Shown one piece after another: positions 13,228 through 21,264 of a DNA stretch of 21,290 bases. The notes beneath the pieces were generated by a model. It had not been told where the DNA came from and ran no database searches. It saw only the letters and a list, made by a program, of their open reading frames with translations. Within the stretch, counting starts at the first letter, position 1; each line of letters starts with the position of its first letter. A program made the translations under genes and the position numbers. This DNA comes from UBA11612 sp963976395 (GTDB taxonomy: Bacteria; Pseudomonadota; Alphaproteobacteria; Rhodospirillales; Rhodospirillaceae): positions 1 through 21,290 of the forward strand of contig CAXBLG010000060.1 in the NCBI GenBank assembly GCA_963976395.1, written 5' to 3'.

Positions 13228-14019
13228 TTAGCCGTCTTTGAGCAGGCTGAGCAGGGGCCGATGGAGCCTGGAATTCGCGGCCAGAACGTCGCCCGAGGTC
13301 AACATCGTTTTACCCCCGGAAAGGTCTGAAATGAACCCACCGGCTTCCTGAACCAAGAGTAGACCGGCAGCGATGTCCCAGGGCTTGAGCCCAGCTTCCC
13401 AGAAGCCGTCGCAGCGCCCGGCCGCAACATAAGCGAGGTCAAGCGAGGCTGTGCCCATGCGTCGGACCCCGGCGGTCACTTCCATTACACGCTCTAGGCG
13501 TGAGAGGAACGGTTTGTGTCCGGGAATACCGCGAAATGGAATTCCCGTCGCAATAATGGCGTCACCCAGATCGGACCGCGCCGAGACTCTGAGGCGGCGA
13601 TCATTGAGGAATGCGCCTTTGCCTTTCTCGGCATAGAATAACTCCTCGGTAATGGGATTGAACACCAAGCCGGCAATAATCTCTTTATCCATCTGCAAAG
13701 CGATGGAGATCGCGAAGTGGGGAATGCCGTGCAGGAAATTTGTGGTGCCGTCGATGGGATCAATGATCCATCTGTGCTGAGGATCGGGGCCTTTAATCTC
13801 TCCGGCTTCTTCCATCAGAAATCCGAATTTCGGCCGGGCTTTTTCAAGCTCAACGCGCAGGGTTTTCTCAGCTTTTATGTCGGCGGCGCTGACAAAGTCG
13901 CTCGGGCCTTTGCGCGAGACCTGAAGTTGTTCGACTTCGCCGAAGTCGCGCTTCATGGCGCGCGCCGCTTTGCGCGCCGCACCGGTCATAACGGTCCATA
14001 ATGCCGTGCCCAGCGCCAT
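13228..14019 (-). CDS. suhB: Inositol monophosphatase family protein (SuhB-like)
   Basis: The 263-residue protein is a lithium-sensitive-type Mg2+-dependent phosphatase that would hydrolyse inositol-1-phosphate or related phosphates. SuhB homologues also affect rRNA transcription. Family motifs are seen in order: DFVSAADIKAE (about 41-51), LMEEAGE with the metal Glu near 70, WIIDPIDGTTNFLHGIP (84-100) with the two metal aspartates, the RMGTASLDLAYVAAGR stretch, and PWDIAAG (213-219) with the third metal Asp, then EAGG. Length is normal. ATG 14019 is preceded by AAGGA. It lies 41 bases downstream of efp on the same strand, so the two may be cotranscribed. Confidence 0.93.
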   Translation of the reverse strand: MALGTALWTVMTGAARKAARAMKRDFGEVEQLQVSRKGPSDFVSAADIKAEKTLRVELEKARPKFGFLMEEAGEIKGPDPQHRWIIDPIDGTTNFLHGIPHFAISIALQMDKEIIAGLVFNPITEELFYAEKGKGAFLNDRRLRVSARSDLGDAIIATGIPFRGIPGHKPFLSRLERVMEVTAGVRRMGTASLDLAYVAAGRCDGFWEAGLKPWDIAAGLLLVQEAGGFISDLSGGKTMLTSGDVLAANSRLHRPLLSLLKDG

Positions 14020-14060
14020 GAAATATCCTTAACAGAGGGAGTCCGCGCTATCAGCGCGTC

Positions 14061-14624
14061 TTATTTTGCTCGCTCGATGTAGCTGCAATCGTCCGTATTC
14101 ACGACAACACGCGTTCCCGCTTCGATGAAGGGCGGTACCATCACCTTCATGCCGTTTTCAAGTAAGCCTGGCTTGTAAGATGAACTGGCGGTCTGACCCT
14201 TCACAACCGGATCGGCCTCAACAATTTCCAGGGTGACGCTTTGCGGCAGGCTCACTGAAACAGGTTTACCTTCAATGAAATCCACGGACACTTCCATGTT
14301 GTCCTGCAGGAACCCGGCTTTCTCGCCGATGAGTTCGGCGGATAGCGTAAATTGGTCGAAGGTGTTGCTGTCCATGAAAGTGTACATGTCGCCGTCCTTG
14401 AACAGGAACTGGCAATCTTCCGAGCGTACTTCCAGGCGCTCGACCGTATCAGCTGTACGCCAACGATCCTGGCTCTTGGTGCCGGTGATGAGGTCGCGCA
14501 TCTCCACTTGAATGAAAGCGCCGCCTTTGCCTGGCTGCAGCAATTGGATTTTCAGCACCGACCACTGCTTGCCGCCGTGATCGATAACCATTCCGGGGCG
14601 CATGGTGTTGGCTTGGATTTTCAT
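14061..14624 (-). CDS. efp: Translation elongation factor P
   Basis: The 187-residue protein is EF-P: KIQANTMRPGMVIDHGGKQW at the N-terminus, the tip loop LLQPGKGGAF, then ERLEV and the OB domains, ending with VNTDDCSYIERAK. EF-P enters the ribosomal E site and rescues ribosomes stalled at polyproline stretches. Lys33 in the PGKGGA loop corresponds to the Lys that EpmA beta-lysylates in E. coli. The gene for EpmA lies divergently next door (14847). Some Pro-rich proteins in this window, for example the OmpA-like product, could depend on it. ATG 14624 follows AGGCG. Confidence 0.96.
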   Translation of the reverse strand: MKIQANTMRPGMVIDHGGKQWSVLKIQLLQPGKGGAFIQVEMRDLITGTKSQDRWRTADTVERLEVRSEDCQFLFKDGDMYTFMDSNTFDQFTLSAELIGEKAGFLQDNMEVSVDFIEGKPVSVSLPQSVTLEIVEADPVVKGQTASSSYKPGLLENGMKVMVPPFIEAGTRVVVNTDDCSYIERAK

Positions 14625-14846
14625 GGGAAACGCCTAATCGCTTGAGATGAACGTGTGGTGCATTTGTAGAGAAAGGGCAGTTTGGCCCCATCAAAGTCGC
14701 GCGCTTTTATCAGTTTGCCCGGCGGGTGGCAACGGCCCGGGCTCGCTCTTATGGCGGGCGTATGGCTGGTAAGTATTGTCTCGAAAGGGCTTGGTGGGGA
14801 CGTGCTGGTAGGCTACGAGACATTACAACCAGATAGGCAGGGTCTT

Positions 14847-15923
14847 ATGACGGCGACAAACGCGTGGTGGAGCGAAGAGAACCTGAAACGGCGCAGGCCG
14901 TTCCTTGATGGGCGCCGGGCCGCTGTTAAAGGACTTCGTGCCTTTTTCCAGGCCGAAGGGTTTATTGAGGTCGATACGCCGGCCCTGCAAATTTCGCCCG
15001 GTACAGACCGTCATATCCGCCCGTTTGCCACAAAGCTGACCGAGCCCTTTGCGGGCGAAGGGCAGCCGCGCTACCTGCGGACATCTCCCGAATTCGCCAT
15101 GAAAAAGATATTGGCGGGTGGCCAAAATGCCAGTCTCGGTAAAATTATGCAGTTGTGTAGGGTCTGGCGTGACGGCGAGCGCAGCCCGCTGCACCATCCC
15201 GAATTCACGATGCTCGAATGGTATCGGTCAAACGTCGATTACGACGCACTTATCGCCGATTGCGAGTCTGTGATGAGGGCGGCCTCGAAAGGAGCTGTCA
15301 GGGCACTAGAGATGGACGGTCTGTTTCGCTGGCAGGGCCATAGCTGCGATCCAAACAAACCCGCACAGCGGGTGACTGTTCAAGACATGTTCGTCCGTCA
15401 CGCTCATATCGATCTGTTAGCGACAATCGACGATCCCGCCAGTCCCGTCCCATCTCCCGCCAAGCTGAAAACCGCAGCTCAATCGCGTGGATTGCATGTC
15501 GGGGCAAACGATACATGGGAAGACATCTTCTTTCGCGTGATGATCGAGCGGATCGAGCCGCATCTTGGTATCGGCGCGCCAACGGTACTCTGCGAGTATC
15601 CGGCGAATCTTGCCGCCCTCGCGCGGCGCAAACCGGACGATCCGCGCGTGGCGGAACGGTTCGAGCTATATGCCTGCGGGGTCGAACTCGCCAATGCCTA
15701 TTCGGAACTCACAGATCCGTCCGAGCAGCGCGCACGGTTCGAGCACGACCAGGGGCTATACGAAAAGCTTTATGGCAATGCGCCGCCCCTAGATGAGGAG
15801 TTGCTCGAAGCTCTAGCAGCCTTGCCGCCCTGTGCCGGGATCGCACTAGGCTTTGACCGCCTCGTTATGCTTGCTACCGGGGCGGAGGACATCACCGACG
15901 TAATCTGGTCGCCGGTGCCCTAA
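14847..15923 (+). CDS. epmA: EF-P--(R)-beta-lysine ligase (EpmA/GenX/PoxA)
   Basis: The 358-residue protein is a truncated class II lysyl-tRNA synthetase catalytic domain without an anticodon-binding domain. It attaches (R)-beta-lysine to the conserved Lys of EF-P. Seen: RRAAVKGLRAFF..EGFIEVDTPALQISPGTD, RYLRTSPEFAMKK and a motif 2 region LCRVWRDGERSPLHHPEFTMLEWYR. Also seen are CEYPA, the E-L-A-N-AYSELTDP sequence and motif 3 GIALGFDRLVML, ending EDITDVIWSPVP. I start at ATG 14847, shortly after AGGCAGGG. The longer frame from 14682 adds 55 residues unlike the family. It is divergent from efp. The partner EpmB (lysine 2,3-aminomutase) is not in the window. Confidence 0.94.
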   Translation: MTATNAWWSEENLKRRRPFLDGRRAAVKGLRAFFQAEGFIEVDTPALQISPGTDRHIRPFATKLTEPFAGEGQPRYLRTSPEFAMKKILAGGQNASLGKIMQLCRVWRDGERSPLHHPEFTMLEWYRSNVDYDALIADCESVMRAASKGAVRALEMDGLFRWQGHSCDPNKPAQRVTVQDMFVRHAHIDLLATIDDPASPVPSPAKLKTAAQSRGLHVGANDTWEDIFFRVMIERIEPHLGIGAPTVLCEYPANLAALARRKPDDPRVAERFELYACGVELANAYSELTDPSEQRARFEHDQGLYEKLYGNAPPLDEELLEALAALPPCAGIALGFDRLVMLATGAEDITDVIWSPVP

Positions 15924-15982
15924 AGCCCCTAGAAAATCATGGAGAAATTGGTCTTTAAGCAATAGGGGGCTCGAATCCGCCC

Positions 15983-16011
15983 TTGTTAATGACTGACCAG
16001 TCAGTTATATA
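15983..16011 (+). promoter_or_regulatory. tetR operon promoter, apparently leaderless
   Basis: TTGTTA (15983-15988) and TATATA (16006-16011) have an exact 17-base spacer. The expected start falls about seven bases on, at or next to the A of ATG 16018, so the transcript would lack a leader. No ribosome-binding site is seen before that ATG. The whole spacer holds the operator described at 15992-16005. Confidence 0.65.
15992..16005. promoter_or_regulatory. TetR-type operator palindrome in the promoter spacer
   Basis: ACTGAC-CA-GTCAGT is a perfect inverted repeat of 6-base arms around CA, lying wholly between the -35 and -10 elements of the tetR operon. TetR-family repressors commonly bind short palindromes in their own promoters, so autorepression is likely. 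The link to this specific regulator is inference. Confidence 0.68.
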
Positions 16012-16017
16012 CGGGCC

Positions 16018-16656
16018 ATGCAAACCGCCCCAAAGATTCGCCAACGCCGCGCCGATGCGCGCCCAGACGAAATTCTCAATGCTGCCGCGCGGTGTTTTCT
16101 CGCGTGCGGGTTTTCCGGCGCAAAGGTCGAGCACATCGCCGCCGGGGCTGGTCTCTCGAAAGGGGCGGTCTATCTCTATTTCAAATCGAAAGAAGATATG
16201 CTGCGCGCGTTGATCGAGCGCGGCGTTAAACGTGTCGCGCGAGCAGTGGCGGATCGACTGGATACAGATATGGGGGATCCGGTTCGCGCTCTCAAAGAAG
16301 CGGCTGACATTTTCGCGCAGATTTTATCGAAGCCGGAACTGTTTGTGGTTCCGCGGATTGTGATCGCCGAGGCCGGAAACTTCCCGGAAATCGCGCGCCT
16401 GTACCGCGATGAAGTGATCGACGTCGGCAAGGGCGCACTCGAACGTCTTATTGAACGCGGGCAGGCGGCGGGGGTTTTCATTCAAATGGATCCGCAAGTG
16501 GTTGTCCGCTCCCTGATCGGTCCCTTCATCATGCAAATGATTTGGCGCACGACCTTTGAGCGTCCGGGAGAAGAAACGCTAGACCCAGACGCCCTCGTAG
16601 AAGGTCATCTCAAAATCGTTTTAAACGGGCTGTGCACCAGCAAGGAACACCAATGA
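16018..16656 (+). CDS. TetR/AcrR family transcriptional regulator
   Basis: The 212-residue protein has the TetR DNA-binding domain at its N-terminus: RRADARPDEILNAAARCFLACGFSG, then the helix-turn-helix VEHIAAGAGLSKGAVYLYFKSKEDML (about 37-62). A helical ligand-binding domain of normal length follows. It is the first gene of the four-gene exporter operon. It probably represses that operon through the palindrome at 15992-16005 until an unknown compound, perhaps the exported substrate, releases it. The gene ends at TGA 16654-16656, overlapping the ATG of the HlyD-type gene. It resembles the AcrR/CecR type that accompanies ABC-2 exporters, though I cannot name a specific subfamily. Confidence 0.93.
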   Translation: MQTAPKIRQRRADARPDEILNAAARCFLACGFSGAKVEHIAAGAGLSKGAVYLYFKSKEDMLRALIERGVKRVARAVADRLDTDMGDPVRALKEAADIFAQILSKPELFVVPRIVIAEAGNFPEIARLYRDEVIDVGKGALERLIERGQAAGVFIQMDPQVVVRSLIGPFIMQMIWRTTFERPGEETLDPDALVEGHLKIVLNGLCTSKEHQ

Positions 16657-17594
16657 AAAAAATAGCACTCTGTTTGTCTGCCCTTTTGCTTGCAGCCTGC
16701 GGCGACAACGGCAACGGCACCTTCTATGGCTATGCCGAAGGCGATTATTTGCGACTAGGCCCGCGCGATCCGGGCATTGTCTCGACGCTCACCGTCAAGG
16801 AAGGGGACAATATTACTGCCGGCGCGCCGCTGTTCTCGGTCGATGCCGAGCGTGCGCGCCTAGCGGCGGAGCAGGCCCAGGCGCAATTACAAGCCGCCGC
16901 CGCCCGTGCGGCTGACCTTGCCGCCGGCGGGCGCACGGAAGAGGTCGAAGCCGCTCGTGATCAACTCAATCAGGCCAAAGCAGACTTGAAGCTGGCGGAG
17001 GAAAATCACGCCCGCGCCGCCGAACTGGTCGAACAGGGAGTTGCGCCGCGTCAGCGCCTTGATGAAGCCGATCGCGCCCTTAGTGCTGCGCGCAGCCGGG
17101 TAGGGGAATTAGAAAACCGCCTACGTATTGCGGTGCTGCCTGCGCGCGATGATCAAGTCGCGGCCGCTCTCCAGGAGGCCGATGCTGCCCGCGCTGCATT
17201 TGCTCAGGCGCAATCTCAGTTGGATGACCGCTCGGTGCGGGCTCCGGCCGCGGGGCGTGTAGACCGGGTCTATTTGCGGCCCGGAGAATTTGCGGCGGCG
17301 GGCCAGCCTGTTGTCTCTGTTCTGCCGCCGGAGAATATCAAAATCGTTTTCTTCGTGCCCGAACCTCAATTGCCGAAGGTTTCGGTCGGAACAAATTTGA
17401 CGCTCTCTTGTGATGGCTGCGCGGATGGCCTTGTCGGCCGGGTCAATTATGTATCTTCGGGCACTGAGTTCACGCCGCCGATTATCTATAGCGATAACGA
17501 ACGCACCAAGCTGGTCTACCGGGTCGAAGCTCGTCCATCGCGTCCGCAAGAGTTGAAGCCCGGTCAGCCCATACGAGTTCGGCTTGCGCCATGA
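16653..17594 (+). CDS. HlyD/YbhG-like periplasmic adaptor lipoprotein
   Basis: The 313-residue membrane fusion protein starts with a lipoprotein signal (MKKIALCLSALLLAAC, lipobox LAAC, Cys16). A barrel-sandwich half (RDPGIVSTLTVKEGDNITAGAPLFSVD) follows, then a long helical hairpin (Ala/Glu/Arg-rich, about 68-190) with QGVAPRQRLDEADRALSAARS. The second sandwich half has VRAPAAGRVDRVYLRPGEFAAAGQPVVSVLP, and a beta-barrel end has ELKPGQPIRVRLAP. It would link the inner-membrane ABC exporter to an outer-membrane TolC-like channel, which is not encoded here. ATG 16653 overlaps the TetR stop (ATGA), and AAGGA lies upstream. The +2 residue after the lipidated Cys is Gly, not Asp. Confidence 0.9.
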   Translation: MKKIALCLSALLLAACGDNGNGTFYGYAEGDYLRLGPRDPGIVSTLTVKEGDNITAGAPLFSVDAERARLAAEQAQAQLQAAAARAADLAAGGRTEEVEAARDQLNQAKADLKLAEENHARAAELVEQGVAPRQRLDEADRALSAARSRVGELENRLRIAVLPARDDQVAAALQEADAARAAFAQAQSQLDDRSVRAPAAGRVDRVYLRPGEFAAAGQPVVSVLPPENIKIVFFVPEPQLPKVSVGTNLTLSCDGCADGLVGRVNYVSSGTEFTPPIIYSDNERTKLVYRVEARPSRPQELKPGQPIRVRLAP

Positions 17595-18571
17595 GCGAGA
17601 CAGACGCCAGTCAATCCAGTGGTGGTATTGCCATCGAGGTCAAGGGGCTGACCAAAGTCTTCGGCAGTCTTACAGCTGTGGACGGCCTCGACATGGTCGT
17701 GCCGGAAGGGGTGATCTACGGATTTCTCGGCTCCAACGGTTCGGGCAAGACGACGACCATTCGCATGATGTGCGGCTTGCTCACACCGGATGGGGGCGAG
17801 GGGCGGACCCTTGGCTACGACATTTTCACCGAAGGGCCGCAGATCAAGCAGCGCGTCGGCTATATGACGCAGCGCTTCTCGCTGTACGAGGAACTATCGG
17901 TGCGCGAGAATCTCGATTTCATGGCGCGCATGTATGGCGTGACGGATCGGCGCGCGCGCTTGGCAGAAGTGCTGCACGAATACGGACTTGAAGAGCGGGC
18001 TGATCAAATTGCGGGAACCCTTTCCGGGGGATGGAAACAACGTCTCGCGCTTGCCGCGGCCATGCTTCACAAACCACAATTGCTATTGCTTGATGAACCG
18101 ACGGCGGGTGTGGACCCCGCTGCGCGCCGCGACTTTTGGGACCGTATTCGTGGCATGACCCGCCGCGGCGTGACCGTCTTGGTGTCCACCCATTACATGG
18201 ACGAGGCGGTTCAGTGCGATCATATCTGTTTCATCCTCAATGGCCGCAAGTTGATTGACGCGGCGGCGCCGGACGTGCCGCGCCTGTCGGGTCTTCACAC
18301 AATTCGCATTGAAGGGCCCCGTCTTGCCGTCTTGGCTGATGAATTGAATTCGACAAAAGGCGTGGAGCAGGTGGCGCGCTTCGGCGATGCGCTGCACGTG
18401 TCCGGCCTTGATGCACAGGCTTTGGAACAAGCCATCGCGCCGTATCGAAGTCGCGAAGGGGTCAAAGTCCTTGAGCGTCCCACCGGACTGGAAGAGGTGT
18501 TCATTCATTTCATCGATAAGGCAACCAAAGACGCGGCCGCACGCGATGCGGACAAAGGAAAAGCCGCATGA
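17591..18571 (+). CDS. ABC-2 type exporter ATP-binding protein
   Basis: The 326-residue protein is the ATPase of a DrrA/YbhF-like exporter. Seen: Walker A GSNGSGKTT (47-55), Q-loop near YMTQRFSLYEELSVRENL, signature LSGGWKQRLALA (144-155), Walker B LLLLDEPTAGVD (164-175) and the H-loop STHYMDEA (199-206). A C-terminal extension of about 100 residues ending LEEVFIHFIDKA is typical of this exporter group. There is only one nucleotide-binding domain, whereas E. coli YbhF has two, so it would act as a homodimer. The start overlaps the previous stop (ATGA) and its own stop overlaps the permease start the same way, which suggests translational coupling. Confidence 0.94.
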   Translation: MSETDASQSSGGIAIEVKGLTKVFGSLTAVDGLDMVVPEGVIYGFLGSNGSGKTTTIRMMCGLLTPDGGEGRTLGYDIFTEGPQIKQRVGYMTQRFSLYEELSVRENLDFMARMYGVTDRRARLAEVLHEYGLEERADQIAGTLSGGWKQRLALAAAMLHKPQLLLLDEPTAGVDPAARRDFWDRIRGMTRRGVTVLVSTHYMDEAVQCDHICFILNGRKLIDAAAPDVPRLSGLHTIRIEGPRLAVLADELNSTKGVEQVARFGDALHVSGLDAQALEQAIAPYRSREGVKVLERPTGLEEVFIHFIDKATKDAAARDADKGKAA

Positions 18572-19719
18572 AACTTTTCCGAAATTTCTATCGTTTGTCG
18601 TGGGCGCGCATCAGCGCGGTCCTGGCGAAAGAGTTCATCCAAATGCGCCGTGACCGGATGACCTTCGCCATAATGATCGGCATTCCGATTATGCAACTGA
18701 TTTTGTTTGGCTACGCCATCGACACCGATCCACGCAATTTGCCAACTGCGGTTCAAGTGCGCGACAACGGCGAGGCCGCACGCGCCATTGTTGCAGGACT
18801 GACAAATTCAACCTTTTTCGACGTCAACATGACGGTGGAGAATGAGGCCCACGCCGACGAATTGCTGCGTACCGGCAAGGCAAATTTTGTTGTCGTTATT
18901 CCCGAAAACTTCGAGGCGGATCTCATTCGCGGTGCGCGTCCTCAAATTCTAATCGAGGCCGACGCCACAGATCCTGTCGCAACCAGTGGTCCTGGTGGCG
19001 CGCTGCCGCAGATTATTCAATCAGCATTAGAGCCGGTGTTGACCGGACCGCTCGCCAACCGAGCCATGTCAAAACCGGCCTACGATCTTGTGATTCACAA
19101 GCGCTATAATCCGGCGGGAATTACCTCCCACAATATCGTGCCTGGATTACTTGCGGTCATTCTCACCATGACCATGGTTATGATCACCGGCATCGCCATT
19201 ACCCGCGAATACGAACGCGGCACGATGGAGGCGCTGCTGGCCACACCGGTGAGGCCGCTGGAAGTGATGATCGGCAAAATCCTGCCTTATGTCGGCGTCG
19301 GCTATATTCAGGTGGTCATATTGGTCGCGGCGGGCATGTTCTTATTCGGTGTGCCTTTTGGCCACGCGCTGATCCCGCTGTTTTTTGGCGCGAGCCTCTT
19401 TATCGTCGTCAACTTGGCCCTCGGCTTTCTAATCTCGACTGTGGCGCGCAATCAGATGCAGGCCATGCAGATGGCATTCTTTATCTTCCTGCCGACCATT
19501 CTTCTGTCCGGATTTGTGTTTCCCTTCGCCGGTATGCCTGTGTGGGCGCAGGCCATCGGCGAAATTTTACCGGCAACGCATTTCCTGCGCATCGTACGTG
19601 CCCTCGTATTGAAGGATGCGGGAATGAGTGACTTACTGGGTGAAGTCTGGCCGATCTTGCTCTTGCTGGCGGTTATCACAGCTACGGCCATGCGGCGGTA
19701 TCGCAAGACTCTGGATTAG
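18568..19719 (+). CDS. ABC-2 type exporter permease
   Basis: The 383-residue inner-membrane protein has the ABC-2 permease layout of YbhS/YbhR. It starts with a cytoplasmic segment (SAVLAKEFIQMRRDRMTF), then a first helix (AIMIGIPIMQLILFGYAI), a large periplasmic domain of about 150 residues, and a block of five or more helices. Family motifs include MTMVMITGIAITREYERGTMEALLATPVRPLEVMIGKILPY and the re-entrant LPTILLSGFVFPFAGMP, followed by LPATHFLRIVRALVLKD. Only one permease gene is present, against two in the E. coli ybhGFSR cluster, so a homodimer is expected. Its stop bases overlap those of the convergent channel gene by four bases. Confidence 0.93.
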   Translation: MKLFRNFYRLSWARISAVLAKEFIQMRRDRMTFAIMIGIPIMQLILFGYAIDTDPRNLPTAVQVRDNGEAARAIVAGLTNSTFFDVNMTVENEAHADELLRTGKANFVVVIPENFEADLIRGARPQILIEADATDPVATSGPGGALPQIIQSALEPVLTGPLANRAMSKPAYDLVIHKRYNPAGITSHNIVPGLLAVILTMTMVMITGIAITREYERGTMEALLATPVRPLEVMIGKILPYVGVGYIQVVILVAAGMFLFGVPFGHALIPLFFGASLFIVVNLALGFLISTVARNQMQAMQMAFFIFLPTILLSGFVFPFAGMPVWAQAIGEILPATHFLRIVRALVLKDAGMSDLLGEVWPILLLLAVITATAMRRYRKTLD

Positions 19720-20762
19720 GAAGCCGCAACCTGCGTTGCGGTGGTGTCCTCAAGCGGGTGGATGACGAGCAAAATATCGCCAGGCTGAATAATGGCTTGC
19801 TCTAGCTGCCAGAAACCCACCCGCGCATCGCCCCGGTGTATCCGCACGCCCATTCCGTCGCTCACGTCTCGCAGGGATTTACCGATCTCTTCAGGGTGTG
19901 GCGCGCGTTCAATCAGGTGCACGCGTCCCATATGGGTCAACAGGTCGGAGATATATTCCGATACATGGCTATGTTTCACAGCGTCGGCAAGCAGGTAGCC
20001 GCTGATGCGGCTCGGCACGACCACCACATTTGCGCCGGCTTGTTCAAGAAGGGTCGCGTTTTCTTCCTGCCGGGCTGTGCAGATAATTTTTACAGATTTC
20101 GATATCTGACGCACTGTGAGAATCGCAAGCACATTCGTGTCGTCCCTCCCGAGGCTGATGATGATAGCCTTGGCTTGTTCGATTTTGGCGTCATTCAAAA
20201 CATCCCGTTTGGCGGCATCCCCGCGTAATCCCAGATACCCTGCTTCGGCAACCTGCTCTAAAACATCCGAACTATTCTCGATCACGAGCACATGACTTGC
20301 CGGAACGCCGCTGGCGACGATTTCATCCGCCGCCGTGCGTCCGCTGAATCCGAATCCGCATACTACGACGTGGTCGGTCAGATTTTGCTGAAGTCTTTTC
20401 AACCTGAAATCCTCCACCAGCTTTTGAACGAAAAACTCATAAGCCGTTCCTAAAAATATAAACCAGATAAACAACCGAATAGGTGTGACGAAAACTGCAT
20501 CAATGACTTTCGCGCGGTCGCTGATGGGAATGATGTCGCCGTACCCAACCGTCGTTAGGGTTACGGATGTGAAATAGAGCACATCGATATTTGAAACATC
20601 GCCGTCGATTTGATCGTGCAAGCCTTCCCGGTCCCAAATAAAAACCCCGACCACCGAAACGATGAGCGTAAAAACAATCGCTGCGCGCCACGCCAATCTT
20701 TCAGCTGTCGAGGCCTGGGCGGGCGAATACAATTTTCGTTGGAAGGTTTTGGGTGGTTTCAT
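19716..20762 (-). CDS. Two-helix potassium channel with cytoplasmic TrkA-N/RCK and TrkA-C domains
   Basis: The 348-residue protein has a first membrane helix (AAIVFTLIVSVVGVFIW, about 28-43), a pore loop with the K+ selectivity filter TVGYGD (71-76), and a second helix (FVTPIRLFIWFIFLGTAYEFF, about 91-111). An RCK/TrkA-N Rossmann domain follows (HVVVCGFGFSGRTAADEI, about 131-148), with AIIISLGRDDTNVLAIL, then a TrkA-C domain near the C-terminus (MGVRIHRGDAR, IQPGDILLVIHP). It resembles MthK-type or Kch-like ligand-gated channels, where the cytoplasmic domain responds to nucleotide or ions. Its gene converges on the exporter operon and shares the TTAG bases of the stop. The start ATG has a weak ribosome-binding site. 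Confidence 0.93.
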   Translation of the reverse strand: MKPPKTFQRKLYSPAQASTAERLAWRAAIVFTLIVSVVGVFIWDREGLHDQIDGDVSNIDVLYFTSVTLTTVGYGDIIPISDRAKVIDAVFVTPIRLFIWFIFLGTAYEFFVQKLVEDFRLKRLQQNLTDHVVVCGFGFSGRTAADEIVASGVPASHVLVIENSSDVLEQVAEAGYLGLRGDAAKRDVLNDAKIEQAKAIIISLGRDDTNVLAILTVRQISKSVKIICTARQEENATLLEQAGANVVVVPSRISGYLLADAVKHSHVSEYISDLLTHMGRVHLIERAPHPEEIGKSLRDVSDGMGVRIHRGDARVGFWQLEQAIIQPGDILLVIHPLEDTTATQVAAS

Positions 20763-20847
20763 GGTCTCTGATCGATACTCAAGCCGAAGGCGGCTAGAGA
20801 CTCTAGTGTATTCGGGACCGGCTTACGAGCAGTGGAAATAAGCCGCG

Positions 20848-21264
20848 TCATTTTACACGTTCTATCAGGGCCTGAGCCGCGGCCGGGGCGCGGATTTTTG
20901 CTCCGGAAATAAAGTAGACAAAAACATCGCCGCGTTTTGCCCAGGACTTGGCACGCTTCGCCCAAGCATCCATCTGTGCGGCGCTGTATCCGGTTTTCAC
21001 GCCTTCCTTGGTGCGCATCAGCCGCGCATAGGTAAAGTCCGCCGTTGATTCATCAATCTCAGGAAACCCGTCGGCGTCGGCAAAGACAATCGCGGCGTTA
21101 TATTTGCGGGCTAGGTCGTAATACCGTTTATTCTTGAAACTCTCATGGCGGACTTCAAGCGCGTGGCGAAGGGGCAGGCCGTCCACATCGCGGGGCAACA
21201 GCTTTAGAAATCCCTCGAAGTCTTCGGCATCGAACTTGATCTGCCCCCTATGAAGTGGTCCTCC
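20848..21264 (-). CDS. DUF72 (YecE-like) protein, 3' part only, 5' end disrupted or cut
   Basis: The frame runs from 21264 to TGA 20848-20850 and encodes about 138 residues of the C-terminal half of a DUF72/YecE protein: KFDAEDFEGFLKLLPRDVDG, LRHALEVRHESF, YYDLARKYNAAIVFADADGFPEI, ADFTYARLM and GDVFVYFISGAKIRAPAAAQ. The family (about 240-300 aa, TIM-barrel-like fold, function poorly known) should continue upstream with a LGP..WQ-type stretch. Instead there is an in-frame TAG at 21267-21265, and none of the three minus-strand frames up to the window end resumes the match. The gene is therefore truncated near 21250, by an insertion or rearrangement, or the start uses an internal codon. It could be a pseudogene. 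Confidence 0.72.
   Translation of the reverse strand, partial: GGPLHRGQIKFDAEDFEGFLKLLPRDVDGLPLRHALEVRHESFKNKRYYDLARKYNAAIVFADADGFPEIDESTADFTYARLMRTKEGVKTGYSAAQMDAWAKRAKSWAKRGDVFVYFISGAKIRAPAAAQALIERVK

Noticed and set aside
14682..14846. Longer start for the EF-P lysine ligase
   Set aside because: The added 55 residues do not match the family, and ATG 14847 has a better ribosome-binding site.
15924..15975. AGCCCCT...AGGGGGCT inverted repeat after epmA
   Set aside because: The arms have a bulge, the loop is over 30 bases and there is no T-run. A terminator cannot be supported.
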